64,000 nt of DNA from Brachypodium distachyon. Its lineage: Eukaryota; Streptophyta; Magnoliopsida; Poales; Poaceae. The stretch is from NCBI RefSeq assembly GCF_000005505.3, contig NC_016135.3:28482758-28546757 (forward strand), in the 5' to 3' direction. The first letter of the stretch is position 1; every line of letters starts with the position of its first letter. Positions 25,101 through 37,930 of the stretch are shown in pieces. The translations under genes were made by a program, and so were the position numbers. The notes beneath the pieces were generated by a model. That model was not told the DNA's origin and did not search any database. It was given only the letters and a program-made list of their open reading frames with translations.

Positions 25101-25889
25101 CTCCTCCTCCTTACGGTCATCTTCATAATCCAGAAAGGATGAGGGCTTTGATGCCCTTTTGCCAAACTTACCACCACCATAAGCTCCCGCTGTGGTTTTC
25201 TTCCCCTTGTCGTTGGTCTCCTGAGCACGGTCAGTGAAGGCCGAGGAGAACAAAGTCTGTGGTTTCTTCACCTTCTGGACCACAGTGACCTCATCAGAGC
25301 TAGAGATATCAACGGGTGAGGGGGCTCGATCTTCATCGGTCGATTTTGCCCCTTTGTGGGGCAGCGAAATGTCGTCATCTAGGTTGTCGATGGCGCAGGG
25401 CAGCGGGGCGACCTGTGGCCTGGGCCTGGGCTTGGGCCTGTCGACAGAGAGGGAATCGAGGCGGGTGGTGAGGTCATCGAGTATGTCGCGGATGTTGTCG
25501 CCCTCGTCGTCGGCGTCGGCGTCCGGGGAGGAGGAGGAGATCTTGCAGAGGCGGCGGCGGCCGGCGAGCTTGACCTTCCTGTCTTGGGGCTCCCCTGCGA
25601 CTTCCTCTGCGAGTAATAATGGGGGAAGAAGAGAGTTAGAGCGGGTGGGATGATGGAGTGGAAGGAGGAGGAAATAGATCGATCGATTACCTGGAGGGGG
25701 AGGAGGAGGAGGAAGGGGATCGGGGTTAGGGTTTTGCGGGCGCGGGCGGCTTTGGGCCAGGCGGAGTAGACGGTCGTTGAGGCCGTTGGGCGTCGGGGCG
25801 GCGAGCGGAGGGTTAGGGTTTTGGCGATGCGCGGTGGCGGGCTCGTCGTCTAGGTCGTCGAAGAAGTCGAAGGATGGGGGAGACGCCAT
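19133..25889 (-). CDS. CHR24: SNF2-family DNA-dependent ATPase, CHR24 (ERCC6-like) type
   Basis: Twenty exons on the minus strand join in phase to 999 residues: 25889-25691, 25606-24837, 24366-24236, 24138-24084, 23808-23572, 23472-23417, 23326-23236, 22739-22602, 22516-22439, 22281-22066, 21983-21912, 21437-21357, 21262-21144, 21047-20936, 20586-20518, 20435-20341, 19919-19791, 19682-19614, 19521-19395 and 19288-19133. The N-terminal third is acidic and low-complexity. The two-lobed SNF2 motor follows: [13 protein letters not shown] (Walker A), [27 protein letters not shown] (DEGH box), [44 protein letters not shown] and [14 protein letters not shown] (arginine finger region). It acts in the nucleus as an ATP-driven chromatin translocase. 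By family it is closest to Arabidopsis CHR24 and animal ERCC6L/PICH; the biological role is inferred. All motor motifs look intact. Confidence 0.92.
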
Positions 25890-26008
25890 GGATTCGCCTG
25901 CTGCCTTCCTTTCTTCCCCTGTGGATTAAGGATGAAGAGGAAGGCACGGCAAGCAACGCAGGGGAATGAATGGATTGGGGGCAGGGAAGTGAAGTGCGAG
26001 ACGAGTAG

Positions 26009-26052
26009 GGGAAGAAGAAGAAGAAGAAGAAGAAGAAGGGCGGCGGCGGCTT
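26009..26052. repeat. GAA/GGC triplet repeats in the SNF2 gene leader
   Basis: A (GAA)n tract of about nine units is followed by (GGC)n about 120-160 bp upstream of the SNF2 start codon. It would be transcribed as (UUC)n in the 5' leader on the minus strand. Such CT-rich leaders are common in plants. Confidence 0.7.
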
Positions 26053-26214
26053 TTCAAATTTCGAATTCCTCTCCTGAGTCTCCTCTCCTCGCAGAAATCC
26101 AACGGGACGGAAAAGGAGGGGGGAGTTGCTCTTGCCAACGGAAAGGAGGTGAAACCCTAAGTCACCTAAAACTCATTAGGGCAAGTGTCAAGAAATAAAT
26201 AAATAAACTTACTA

Positions 26215-26339
26215 TTTTCTCCGTCAAACAAAAAGATGTCTCAATTTTAACTAAATTTGAATGGATGTATACACTAAGTCATGTCTAAATACATCCAAAT
26301 TTTGACAAACTTAAAACATCTTTTGTTGGACGGAGGAAG
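26215..26339. mobile_element. Stowaway-type MITE
   Basis: The element is 125 bp with imperfect terminal inverted repeats (ttttctccgtcaaacaaaaa at the left, cttcctccgtccaacaaaag as the complement of the right), flanked by TA on both sides. It lies between the divergent SNF2 and farnesylcysteine lyase genes. Confidence 0.8.
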
Positions 26340-27445
26340 TAGGGTATTTCTAATCTTAAGACGGAATAAAACACTCATAATGTCTAACGGCTGTCAGGGC
26401 CTTAAGTCGGACTCACCTATCATTTCATCTTCGCCAACTTCTACATTTCCTTCTTGCAAGTCACCAATTTCTCAATTGTTGTGGACTGCTCTCCTCCATG
26501 TTTCTATACACTACTATTCATGTCTTGCGTCAGAAAGGACCGAGCATGGTCCGTGTGAAAAGGTGGTGGCAAAACTTTCATCCAGATGGGATGATGCTCG
26601 GAGCAGTCCAAGTGGTGAGTTTGTGAAATCACATGGTCCCATGCATGGACAGCTCATGTAGGTAGAATATTTACCAAACAAGCAATTCCTGATGGAAAAA
26701 AGGTAAATAAAAACGGGAATCTGTACCTAACAAAATTATGGAAATTGCATCTTGACCAAAATCAAGGAGGACAATAACAAACAACAATTTTTCATTGTGC
26801 ATCATATCCCCCTCCCCTTGTATTGCGACATGGAAACTACGGGACATTGTTCATGCCAATTCCGTTGATCATCTTGGACCTCCCTCCCTCCTTGCTCTAG
26901 ACCACCTCTTCGGCTCGCAACTCTTTGTGTGGCTGTCGGCGCCATCATCAAGGTGGGTTGCTACCACTGCGATCGTACATTTTCTCTAAACACGAGAAAT
27001 GGCTGCCCACACGTGCAATGTGAATTTCTCGGCTTTCATTATTGGCAGATCAACAATGGTCGATTGTCCCCTCTCACTCATTCATTATTTTCTCCCATGC
27101 TTTATTCCTCCTCTACATCAACACCCTGCTATTAACTCTTTGCATACCATGGTTAATCAGAAGATACGTAGGTTACATTGAAAATACACACCACTATGCG
27201 CAACTCGTCTGGAAAGTACATTGTTTTTTCAATAAATATAGATTGTTATAATTGCTATTTTGTATATTCTTAATAGAATAATATTTTAGTACATATAAAT
27301 AGTATTTTAATACTCTTCCATTTTGAAAACAATTAATTAAGTGCGTCGTCGCAAGATCAAGGAGACAAGAGAGACGGAGGAGGAGCGAGTCCGGCGTGGC
27401 GAATTTTTAGTTCTTGGTCGTCTGCTACAGTAATCCCCATCAACG
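26340..27445. other. intergenic region between divergent genes
   Basis: No gene is recognised; small ORFs here show no domain. A TATA-like string (tataaat, 27294-27300) about 150 bp upstream of the lyase start codon is a plausible core promoter for that gene. Confidence 0.4.
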
Positions 27446-30151
27446 ATGCTGCCCCTCCTCCTTCTCCTCCCCTTCCTCCAAGCCACCACCGCCGCCGACG
27501 ACATCTGCATCGTGGGCAGCGGCATCTCGGGCTCCTCCACCGCCTTCTTCCTCACCAACTACACCTCCTCCGCCCTCGCCCTCGCCGGGGCCCAGCTCCG
27601 GGTCTTCGAGCGCCTCGACAGGGTCGGCGGCCGCCTCGCCACTGTCACCGTCGCGGGAGACGAGTTCGAGGCCGGCGGCTCCATCATCCACCCACGCAAC
27701 CTCCACGTGCGCCGCTTCGCCGACCTCCTGGGCCTCGCCGCCAAGACCGGCGGCGACGACGACTGGCTCGGGATCTGGGACGGCGCCCGCTTCGTCTTCC
27801 AGACGCTCCGCCCCGCGCCGCCCGGAAGCTCCTGGCTGCGCCGCAAGCTGTACGGCCTCCTCAACTCGCTGCTGCTGCTCAGGCGCTATGGCCTCTCGCT
27901 GCTCAAGATGGACAGCTTTGTGCAGGTTCACTTCGCAGTTCGCACCCTCTTCCTTCTCTTCTTGCCTCTGTTACTATCCATTTTTTATGGCCGGGGTAAC
28001 AAATTGCCGGGTCTCCTTGGAATTCGTATGTTAGGAGTGAAATGGTACAGTTCAATTAACCGTGATTGCAGTGGCACTTCGGCATCTCTGTAAAATCCAT
28101 ATGTATGTTCAATCTGATCATTAATTGACTTCTAGTTTTGTTACTCCCTCCGATCCATATTAATTGTCGAAACATTACATGTATCAAGACGATTTTTAGG
28201 CATAGATACATCCATATTTGGGCAAATTTGAGACAATTAATATGGATCGGAGGGAGTAGTATATTTAGCCATTTTGGGTGAATATGATTGCGTTCTTTAC
28301 CTTACTATAAATTACTAGCTTTGATTTTCATTACCTTTTTCTCATCTGAGACAAATAGATGAGTACTCACTAGGTTTCACTAACCGTGGTTCACGAATTG
28401 TTATGCAGGAAATGTTGCAAAAATTTATGCTCTACTACAATGGATTCGAGTCCCGGCCTGTGTTTGACAATGTCGAGGACATGCTCAAATGGTCAGGCCT
28501 GCATGGGCTCACACGCAGGACCCTAGAGGAGGAGCTGATTGATGCCGGGCTGAATCATCAAACTATATCAGAGCTTGTCACTGTATGATTCATTTTTTTC
28601 TTCATGTAAAGTCATAGCCCATGATTTCTGCATTTGCGTCTTTGCGATATTGCCGAACTGTTCTATGCTCTGATAGTTAGTTCCATGTACTTGAATTACT
28701 GCCAATCTTGAATTATTCTGTAGCATTTTCCCAATGTAAAGAGGCATTTGATTCTCTTACATTCTCTAGGACCAAACACTTAAATTCTCAGCAGAGCTAA
28801 CTAGTTAAACATATTATTAGTGGTATATTAATCAGGTCTAATATGCTCATTGTAAATCTGAAAGATGTAGCGTGCACAACTGAAAAATATCAATTCAACA
28901 ACTTCTGAAGAAACCTTACTCTTGCTGATAATTTTTTTTTTCAGAATCACTTGCTGATAATTATGTTCCTGGTCCTCCTGGTATGATGTCCCCTATCCTT
29001 GACAGGTGATAACAAGGATAAACTATGGACAAAGCGTGAGTATAAGTGGCCTCGCGGGCGCTGTGTCTTTAGCTGGCTCCGAGTCTGGATTGTGGGCTGT
29101 CAAAGGAGGCAACTGGCAGCTAGCTGCTGGGTTGCTTAAGACTGCTAACGCCACCTTGCATCTCCAAGAAGGCATAGATTCAATTTCTGATGCGGGGGAT
29201 TATTATGTTCTGAAATCCAATAAAGGGCATGAATATAACTGTAAGGTGACGATTCTTGCAACACCACTTGACGAGGTGAACATTACCATTATCCCTCCAA
29301 TCTCCATTCCACCGAGAAAGATGCAACACACCTATACAACCTTTGTCAGGGGCCTCTTGAACCCTGTAAGTGTTATTACACTTCCTTCCTATATGATTTT
29401 GAGCATGTCTGCAGGTTTGGGACTCAAATTGAATCTGCTACAAGTAACTAGTAGCCTGTTAACTTTAAGTTGAGGAAGCACTAAACTTGTCTGGACCTTT
29501 GTTGGTTATCACAAGAGAAATCACTTTGTTCTGCTATTTGTTATGTTGATGCAGAAATTCTTTGCTCTGAGCTCAGTGTCTGATCTTCCGAAGCTGATAG
29601 GAACCATGGAGCTCCCTGATATCCCTTTCTCAAGCATCTCAGTTCTGAAAAAGCACAATGAACATGACATGACTTACAAGATGTTCTCACGTGCGGAGAT
29701 GGATGACAGTTTGCTGGATCAGATCTTTAGGTAATTTCTTGGATATAATAGACTTACATCGTAGTGATTAAAGGAGGCATGACTATCTTGTTAACTGAGT
29801 GAGATCTTTACTGAATGGTTGATGTTTCTGTATCTGCAATGCACAATGTACAGCACACGGGAAGAGACCATTCGGATAGACTGGCCTGCTTATCCACACT
29901 ACCAGGCCCCAGAAAATTTTGCGCCGATAATACTGGACAGTAAGCACCTGTACTACGTGAATAGCTTTGAGAGCGCCGCTAGCGCCATGGAGACGGGCGC
30001 TGTTGCGGCAGAAAACGTGGCGAGGCTCGTCATCTCGAGGCTGACCCTTGGCCTACGAGCTGGTCTCTCGTCATCGGAAGGCACTGCTGGCAGTCCGCCT
30101 CATATCAAGTCGTTCGCCGGTGAGGAAGGATCCCAGCGTGTAGAGCTGTGA
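27446..30151 (+). CDS. FCLY: farnesylcysteine lyase (prenylcysteine oxidase family)
   Basis: Five exons join in phase: 27446-27925, 28409-28582, 29006-29365, 29555-29730 and 29854-30151, giving 495 residues. This FAD enzyme oxidatively cleaves farnesylcysteine, released on breakdown of prenylated proteins, to farnesal and cysteine. The first 17 residues (MLPLLLLLPFLQATTAA) form a signal peptide. The dinucleotide-binding fold follows immediately (DDICIVGSGISGSSTAFFL), with RVFERLDRVGGR and EAGGSIIHPRN typical of flavin oxidases. Later blocks VKGGNWQLAAGLLK, QHTYTTFVRGLLNP, RIDWPAYPHY and YYVNSFESAASAMETGAVAAENVARL match the family. Arabidopsis FCLY modulates ABA signalling through this pathway. 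The first intron carries a Stowaway MITE. The length is as expected for a complete gene. Confidence 0.92.
28144..28256. mobile_element. Stowaway MITE in FCLY intron 1
   Basis: A 113 bp element has a perfect 25 bp terminal inverted repeat (starting ctccctccgatccatatt on both ends) and TA target duplications at 28142-28143 and 28257-28258. The perfect arms imply recent insertion. Confidence 0.95.
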
Positions 30152-30752
30152 AAAATGCTGAAGATTCATGATTTGTTGATGGACTCATTGTAGCTATTTT
30201 TGTTCAATTTTTTCTTCTTCTTTCTGTTTCTGTGAGGGACACTACATGTTACAGACTGGGGAGTGTGGGTGCCTATATTTACAGTCCAGCCTAAAATGCA
30301 ATACAGGATCACTACGAGCTTGTGAAATGGAAATATAGAAGGAATCGTCGCATCATTACACCAGCTGGGGCAGCCGGTATGATATGAATCGTTCAGATAT
30401 GCTGGGATACAATCAGTGCTTGAAAATTTGAACATTGACTTTGTAAAACACACGAGCACTTGAAATCCAAGTACTGGAACAAGGGCTGTCCCCGCTCAAA
30501 AGAAGAACACACACACCTGACCAGAGTGAGTGTGAACACAGCAACCAGGCTAAATTAGCTGGTCTCTCCTCGGCCACAGCGAAAGAGCAGCAGACTGGCT
30601 TGGCTAGAGTGGTAAAAAGAGTCTTGCTGTGGAAGGAAACCCCAACCTTAAAATTACTCGTATTTACTTTCCAGTCTTCCTTTCTCCGCACCGCACCCCA
30701 CTCCTCTTTCCTAGAAATTCAAGAGAGCAGAGGAGGAAGCCAGAGGGGATCC
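30152..30752. other. FCLY 3' UTR and signal peptidase promoter
   Basis: No separate gene is seen. The left part is AT-rich trailer; the right part is the GC-moderate leader of the next gene. Confidence 0.45.
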
Positions 30753-32438
30753 ATGGCGATGGCGTCGCCGCGTCTCCTGCGGGGCCTCATCGCGCCGCTG
30801 TCTCCGGCCGATTGGCTCCCCTGCCACCAGCTGCTCGCCTCCGCCTCCCTCCTGCAGCAGTGGCTCCCCTGGCTCGCCCTCCCGCGCCTCCGCTCCCCTT
30901 CCTGCTCCGACGGCTTCAAGCTCCTCCTCGTCCTGCTCCTCGTCTCCGCCGCGCTCGCCGAGGTCCGCTTCGTCGCCTCCTCCTCCATGGCCCCCACCAT
31001 CCGCCAGGGCGACCGCGCCGTCGCCGAAAAGGTATACTTGCTTCCACTCTCCTCTTTCTCATCTATCTAGCTACCAAATCTCCTTTGATTCGACGCGTGC
31101 TTTGGCTCTGCTGGGATCCGATCTGCCGTAATTTCGTTAACCAAAGATGGAGCATTTTAATTTGTTCTGCAGGTTACCTACTTTTTCCGGAGGCCGTCTG
31201 TTGGCGACATAGTCTTCTTCAGAGTTCCCACGGCCTTGCAGGTTCGCTTTTCCTTCTCCTTCGATCTACTCGATCCATTACTACTTCCCTCTTCACATTC
31301 TGATACTACATTGCACTCATTTTTTATGCGTTTCAGAACTGCGGTATAAATAAAGATGTGGTATTCATTAAGAGGGTGCTTGCAACCCCCGGAGATTTCA
31401 TCGAGGTAAACTGTTACTCCATCTCTACTCCTACTAGTACTTACTGTCGCTTATGAAATTTATTCATCCTTGCTGATTTTCATATGCTGCTTAAGCAAAA
31501 GTCATACGTATCTCCAGATACCAACATTTTACCCTTTTTTAAGGTCCGACAAGGCCAGCTTATTGTTAATGGTGTTGCACAAAACGAACATTACACCGCA
31601 GCCCATGGATCGGACACAATGGAAGCCATGGTTTGTTGCATCTCTTTTTCTCTCTGAGTGAGCATTGCCTCCTTGAACAACATTGAGGAGTTGCTATTGC
31701 CAGGTCCACAGATAGATATACCCAAAAGTTGCTAAGGGTTAACGCAAATGACTATTGCAAGAAGATGACCAAAAGTGGCATGGCTGCTCCGTGTTGTTGA
31801 CTTCTTGAGTGCCTCGTTCTTATCCAACGGGCCTCGGATGGTGGATCATCTCTCCCTCCAATTCTTGTTATCTGCTCCCATCTATGCCACTATCCCATAC
31901 TAAAACCATCCATCATCCTGCAGCGCCTCCCTGAAGGCCATGTATTCGTCATGGGTGACAACCGTAATAACAGCTGTGATTCTCGTGCCTGGTAAGATTC
32001 ACATCCGCACCCACTCTAGGTCCCTCTTCCTGTGCATGTATTATAACTGATTGGTCATGTCGTAGTTATGCTAAAAAAATTACTACTTCCGTTGAGGAAA
32101 TCCTGTGTTGATAGATCTGTGCTTTGGACTAGATCCACTATCCAATTTATGGATGCCATGATAAGCATTGGATATGTAGTGATCTAAGAGTAGAATGACC
32201 ACATATGTTTGCTGTTGCCAGAATGTGCTCTCAGGATTTTCTCAGTTACAGTTGCTTAATTTTGGTTGTAGTGACTTTCAATTAGTTTTTTGTAGACATC
32301 GTTTGGGAACTACTCGTAAAAAATGAAACTGGAACTAGTACTAATCGTTGTGATGCTTGTGGTAACAGGGGACCTCTTCCTATTGGCAACATTGTTGGGA
32401 GATACATGATGTCCTTTACAAAATCCTCTTTCCAATAG
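30753..32438 (+). CDS. plastid-type signal peptidase I (chloroplast processing peptidase-like)
   Basis: Six exons join in phase: 30753-31031, 31173-31241, 31337-31405, 31544-31630, 31924-31991 and 32369-32438, giving 213 residues. Type I signal peptidases cleave signal or thylakoid-transfer peptides with a Ser-Lys dyad. A hydrophobic anchor (FKLLLVLLLVSAALAE) precedes box B with the nucleophile (ASSSMAPTIRQGD). FFRRPSVGDIVFF follows, then box D with the general-base lysine (VFIKRVLATPGDF) and box E (GHVFVMGDNRNNSCDSRAWG). The catalytic residues are present. It resembles Arabidopsis PLSP1-like proteins but is shorter at the N-terminus, with no long, obvious transit peptide. Plastid location is therefore inferred, and another organelle or ER-type role is possible. 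A second ATG lies two codons downstream. Confidence 0.85.
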
Positions 32439-33270
32439 CCAAGGTGAAGACTGAAGAGATTTGACCGACTCCCAGCATTGCCGAACGTACCCTAGATGAT
32501 GCCATTCAGTGTGGTGATATCGAGCTATGTTGGGCTTCGAGCCCTTTTTCAATGTGTTGTAGCATTGTATGTGTATGGTACCTAATCCTGGGGGGAACTA
32601 TGGTGACATCTGTCTCTGTTGTCACTCACCCCGGTTGTCAGGTGTTGAACTTGTTGGTAGAACCTGCAAAATGTACCTAAAGGTTACACGTTATAGTAAC
32701 CTTTGCTGTCGAATATTATTGGTAATGTTTATTGTGCCTGGAATGCAGCTTGAATGCACTATATATCAGTATGCAAATAACCTAATGATTCCTTGTTGCT
32801 TATAGGTAAATCTGAGCATGGAGATGGTATGATTTTATCTTGTGTTTTGACGCCTGGAATCACTGTAATAGTAGTAGCTGTGTTTCTTATGCAGTTGTTG
32901 AGGATGGTTCAGATTCTGTCCCTTGGAAGCGTTTAACAATAATGGTATATCAACTTTTTCTGAACAAGTATAACACAAATTACATCTGAGCCAAGATGTT
33001 TATCTGCACTGTCGTATTCACTAAAACTATTTCAACAAAAATGTAAACTATGTTAAATTTTCAGTACCCTGCTTGATCATCCATTATACAGCACTACAGA
33101 ACAAGACAGCATTTCCAGTCCAATTCTAAGCTAACCACCTACAAGATACCCTGGGGCTTAACAACAAAGCTGTAAAAACATACGAAATGACACATGTTAA
33201 ACAGTTCTGAGTACAAGTTTGCTCCTGAGCATTTATCCCCAACTCGGTGAAAAATTTCAGCAAACAGGCA
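32439..33270. other. convergent 3' UTR region
   Basis: This is the space between the stop codons of the plus-strand peptidase gene and the minus-strand NIPA gene. No further gene is seen. Confidence 0.5.
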
Positions 33271-36135
33271 TCAGTATGGTCCTCGGAATGATTCTGATGA
33301 TCTGAGAGGGATTCCTTCACTATATTCATCCGTTTGCTTCGGAGACCGCATCGATGAAGAGGTTGGAAGACGGAATGAAGATGAGTTTGAAAGCCCTACA
33401 GTATCACATAACAGATGACATGAATTCAGAGAATGCAGCAACAAAGGAGCAACAAACTGACAGTATGGTAAAAACTCATATCACCCTCAGCCATGTCCTT
33501 TGTTTTGTGAAGTAGAAACGTCCCCGAAAGGATCGTGACGAAACCGCACATCTCTGTCACGATCTGTGTTGGATTTTGCCTGTCCCAGTCCTGCACGTAG
33601 GTATAAAATGAAATGACACACAAAGGAACAAACTGAATGTTCTGACTTCAAGCATCTGTGATTGGAGTGTATGGCTGGAACTGCTGGACAGATAGTACTT
33701 CAAAAAGATGTCATGAAGGACACAAAAGATTAGCTTAAGCAGTTGAACCATCATACCTTGAACATGATGACACTAGCCAAGATGGTTAGAGATGTGAACA
33801 TGGTATAATATATGGGGGATACAACTGCTGTATTAAATGTGTCAAGGGCCTGCATTAGAGGGAAAAACAGTTGGTCATTTTTCTTAGACAAATAATAATT
33901 GCTTGGTTAGGCAAGTAATACCATTTTGAAACTATTTGCTGACCTAAGACATTATCAAGCAGCATGCAGGAAATCCATTTCCACTAACAAAATGCACCAT
34001 TTATGAATTGGATTTAAGCAAATCATGTTTCCATAACACAACATTCACACGACTTCCCCAAGAGACCAAAATCTATTGGAAATTCTGAACATTCTACTGA
34101 TACTGATGTATTAGAGGAGTGAAAACAATAGAAACGCCATTTTCACAATCCGGTTGGTTTATATCTTGTAAAAGTTTGAGAACTCTAATCACCCCCGTAT
34201 TATTCTGGTATGCTATGTCATGGATAGGTGGTTTAAAGGGAGGAAATCAAGAATACCTTGTTCAAATAATTCATTTGAGTAATGACGCATGCGATGACAA
34301 CCGTAGTAAAAGCCCATGTCTGTGGATATATGAGTTGGTTTGTTCCAGAAAAGGTCACCTTCAAAGCTATCCCAAGAGCTTTTACACTCATGACCTGCAT
34401 AGTTTAACCAACATGGTTGCACAATGTACGACTACAGAATGATAAAATACTAGGATAGGAAACTAAAGAGCACATACCGAGATGGAACCTACAAGAGAGC
34501 AAACACCGATATACACCATGACATGGGTCTGTCCATAAAGTGGAACAGACTTGTACACAAGTACGGCAACTATAGCAAGTACTATGGCTACATAACACAC
34601 GAAGGCTGAAAAACAACAGCAGTTGGTTAGGATTTTTAAACACATTGAAGTTGATAATAAGTGCCAGTCCAAGGAACATTCAGAAAATGGCCAGAAGCAG
34701 AACAATGTAATACGGAGTAGCAAATACCTGGTTCAGTAGCCAGACCCCACACTTCTGTCACTGACTCAATTTGACGCTCTGGAGGGGCATGAAGAACAAT
34801 TGTAGTGGATCCTACAACACATAAGACACATCCAAGAATGCCGAATATGTGCAGCTTCTCGCGCAGCATTACATGTGCAAGTACAGCACTGCAATACGGA
34901 GAAAGAAAATCACAAAATTAATGATGAAAACAGTAGAAATCTCAAAAGATAAAACACAGAATAGCACAACTGAAAAGTCTTGCCTGATAATTATGCTAAG
35001 AGCACCAAGAGGAGTAACCAAAATAGCTGGTGCAAATGCATACGCTGCAAAATTTGCAACTTCCCCAACAACCACTGCAAAAGAATATAAAAGTACAGAC
35101 AGCACGAAAATAAGCTACCTATAGAAATAAATAGAACTTGGGAACAGTGCTTACTTGTTATCATGCCAACCCACCAAAGAGGCTCAAATAAGTAAGAATA
35201 ACCACCAACCCCTGTGATAACATGGAGCACTAGTACTGTTAATACGCATTGAGCACAAACACTAAGGAAACAACTGATACAGAAGTCCACAAGATTTTTT
35301 TATTGTTTTGCAAGAGCCACGAGATGTTGTAGACATAGTCAAAGAGTATCTAAGGATATATTAGTGTCAGAAAGTCTGTTCAGAGAGTTTCGCCACACAT
35401 AGATTAAACAACATAAATAGCGTGGACCTGGAATTAGATCTCCATGCAGCAGGAAGACCACAATACAATTTTGAGCATTGTATACATATATCACAAAGAT
35501 GTGCAATAACTAAACATGATTAACATCGGAAGGACAAAAAATGGTGTAAACCTCTACGTTTTAGGTGAAACAGACCTACAACACATTCAGTGCAAGCAAA
35601 GAGCAAGTCATTCCAGTTCTGAATATAAGCGATGACCTACAACACATTCAGTGCAATCAAAGAGTAAGTCATTCCAGTTCTGAATATGCGATTGGCATGA
35701 AGGGAGGCTCGTGTGTACGAAGTGCTGAGTTGGGAAATTTCTGTAATAAGGCTTGATTGAGGCCACGATAAAGCTCCAAATTGTGGCGTGGGCAGCCACA
35801 TGAATAGTGGAATCTGCTCTGGAATAACGGTGCTAAACACTTATGCGGCCTCAAACTTGAGGTGCGAGTGCTGAATCGAGAATTTTGATTGTAATTTTGT
35901 TTTGAGGACTCTGAATTGCGCATGAGCAGAAGGGGAATGGGGAGTTACCGGCCCTGACGCCGGAGGAGGAGGCGGCCTTCTTGAGTCCCTTCTTCTTGAT
36001 GATGAAGCTGGCGCCGATGAAGAGGCTGGAGGAGAGCGCGAGGATGAGCCCCTTGACGTTGTCGGAGGACATGCCCGTGTACCACCTCCCGCCGGCCGAG
36101 GAGGCGGCAGCGTCGGCGGCGGAGGCTTCATCCAT
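33271..36135 (-). CDS. probable magnesium transporter, NIPA family
   Basis: Nine exons on the minus strand join in phase to 361 residues: 36135-35949, 35211-35155, 35074-34984, 34888-34728, 34605-34478, 34394-34257, 33849-33757, 33590-33485 and 33395-33271. About nine hydrophobic segments are seen, including GLILALSSSLFIGASFIIKK, VGEVANFAAYAFAPAILVTP, VCYVAIVLAIVAVLVYK and AFTTVVIACVITQMNYLNK. These are the DMT-superfamily NIPA signatures, and the protein acts in a membrane (plasma membrane or endosome by family). The C-terminal 40 residues are hydrophilic and Ser-rich. The intron after exon 3 appears to start with GC, not GT (AG|GCAAGA). Mg transport is known for animal NIPA proteins; for plants it is a name carried by homology. 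Confidence 0.92.
35573..35692. repeat. 61 bp tandem duplication in NIPA intron 1
   Basis: gacctacaacacattcagtg starts a unit at 35573 and again at 35634. The two copies are almost identical, with three or four differences and a 2 bp deletion. Confidence 0.85.
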
Positions 36136-36539
36136 GCCGACCCGCCCTAGCAGCACCAGGAGGAGGAGGAGGAGGAGGAGCGAGGTGGCGTCCTCATGCG
36201 GATCGTCCGGCGGTGGCTTCTGTGGAGGAGTCGGAGTCCAGCAGGAGAGAAGGGTGAAGCGCGGCGGGCGGCCTGGATTGGGAGGAGATGGCGGGAGCGG
36301 CGCGGTGAGGGTTCGTCGTTGTTGGGTGACTCGCAATAACTGTTGGACCTGACTACCTGCCAGCCGTAGCCGTGCGGTAGCTTACCTATCTGCCGTACCC
36401 TTCCGGCCATCTCTCTTTTCGGTTCCGTCGCGAACCGAGCCCACAATCCCCGCACGTAATCATTCCGAGCGTGCACAACAACCATTCCGAGCGCGCACAA
36501 CAGAATTAAGAGACCACGTGTGTCTCACTTGCATGCATG

Positions 36540-37930
36540 CAAGTAAAAACAAGAACGATGATGCATGTTCACCTCAGCTAAGATTCCTTCATAATTTGAA
36601 AATTCAAAATGTTTTAACGCTCAGACGACGCAACGGATTTACGATCCGTTTTTACCGTTAAGTTTGTGACGACGAGGGCTTCAAAAGTAGACCCCACTTG
36701 GATATGTTTCGACAACTTATTTTCCTAGCTTAAAAGTTACCAACCACTAATACGTGAGTTACCAAACATATGCACAATAAGTTACCGGCTTAAAAGCTAG
36801 ATCGTCACTCGAACACCTAGGTAACTTGGACATCTCGATAATTACAGCGGTACCATGGTTGTGAACAGTATCAGGGACAACCGGTTAACTACAACAGCGC
36901 CATGGCTGAGTAGAAACATCAATTTCAATACCAGCATTAGTAATTGTAAACAAAACCTAGTTAACTATATTAGTGCTATGATGCAGGTGGTAACTTCCAC
37001 ACAAAAACCTAGGTAAATCTGTTAGTGATATGGTGGTAGCTGAAACCTAGATAGCCGGATAGTTATGTCGGTGGAACGATGGTAACTTTAAACTAAACTA
37101 GTAGATAACCACATGAGTGTCACGATGATAACTATAGCCTAAACGACTGGATAACTAATGTGTGTCATGATGATAACTATAGCCTAAACGACTGGATAAC
37201 TAATGTGTGTCATGATGATAACTGAATCTAAACAACTAGGTAACTACATGAGTGTCATAATGATAATTGGAACCTAAACAACGAGGTAACTACATGGGTT
37301 TCATGAAGGTAAACTTAAACGACTGGATAACTTATTGAGGATCATAACAGTAACTGTAACCTCAACGATTGGATAACTGAGAGTCATGACAGTAACTATA
37401 ACCTAAATGGTTGGATAACTACATGAGAGTCATGATGGTAACTGTAACGTAAATGAATGAAGAATTCACTTAGGTATTGTTCTTGACCACTTTCTTCAAG
37501 TTCGGAAGTTATCGGCCCATAAATGACTGAGTTACCTAACAATTCACACCTATTAATCGGCTTAAAACTATGACCCCACTTGGGAATGCTTTAGTGACTT
37601 CAATTGAGATCAGAAGTTACCGACTGATAATACATGAGTTACCAGACCAGATTATTCACAAGTAGATACAATATATTTGGGTGAATTTCTTCGAACTCGG
37701 AAGTTACCAACGAGTAAATATACCGGTTACCAAGCTTTTTTTATGTGTAGTTTTTGGGTTCACAATAAAGTAGATCTCACTTGGTAACTACATCGGTGCC
37801 ATAATGATAATTGTAACATGGACAAATTGGTAACGATAACTATAAGATGAACATGCTACAGTGGTAACTACTACCTTGATGGTTGGGCTACTACACCATT
37901 GTTTTAGTGCTAATACTCTGTACCTACTAA
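36540..37930. repeat. GTTACC/GGTAACT-rich degenerate repeat field
   Basis: A unit of about 45-50 bp (gtcatgatgataactata followed by cctaaacgactggataacta) is tandemly repeated from about 37000 to 37460. Two adjacent copies at about 37107-37203 are nearly identical. A second family (gaagttaccgac.gataa and tacatgagttacca) occurs near 36736, 37504, 37612 and 37701. No ORF of note is present. GTTACC occurs in both orientations. Confidence 0.7.
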
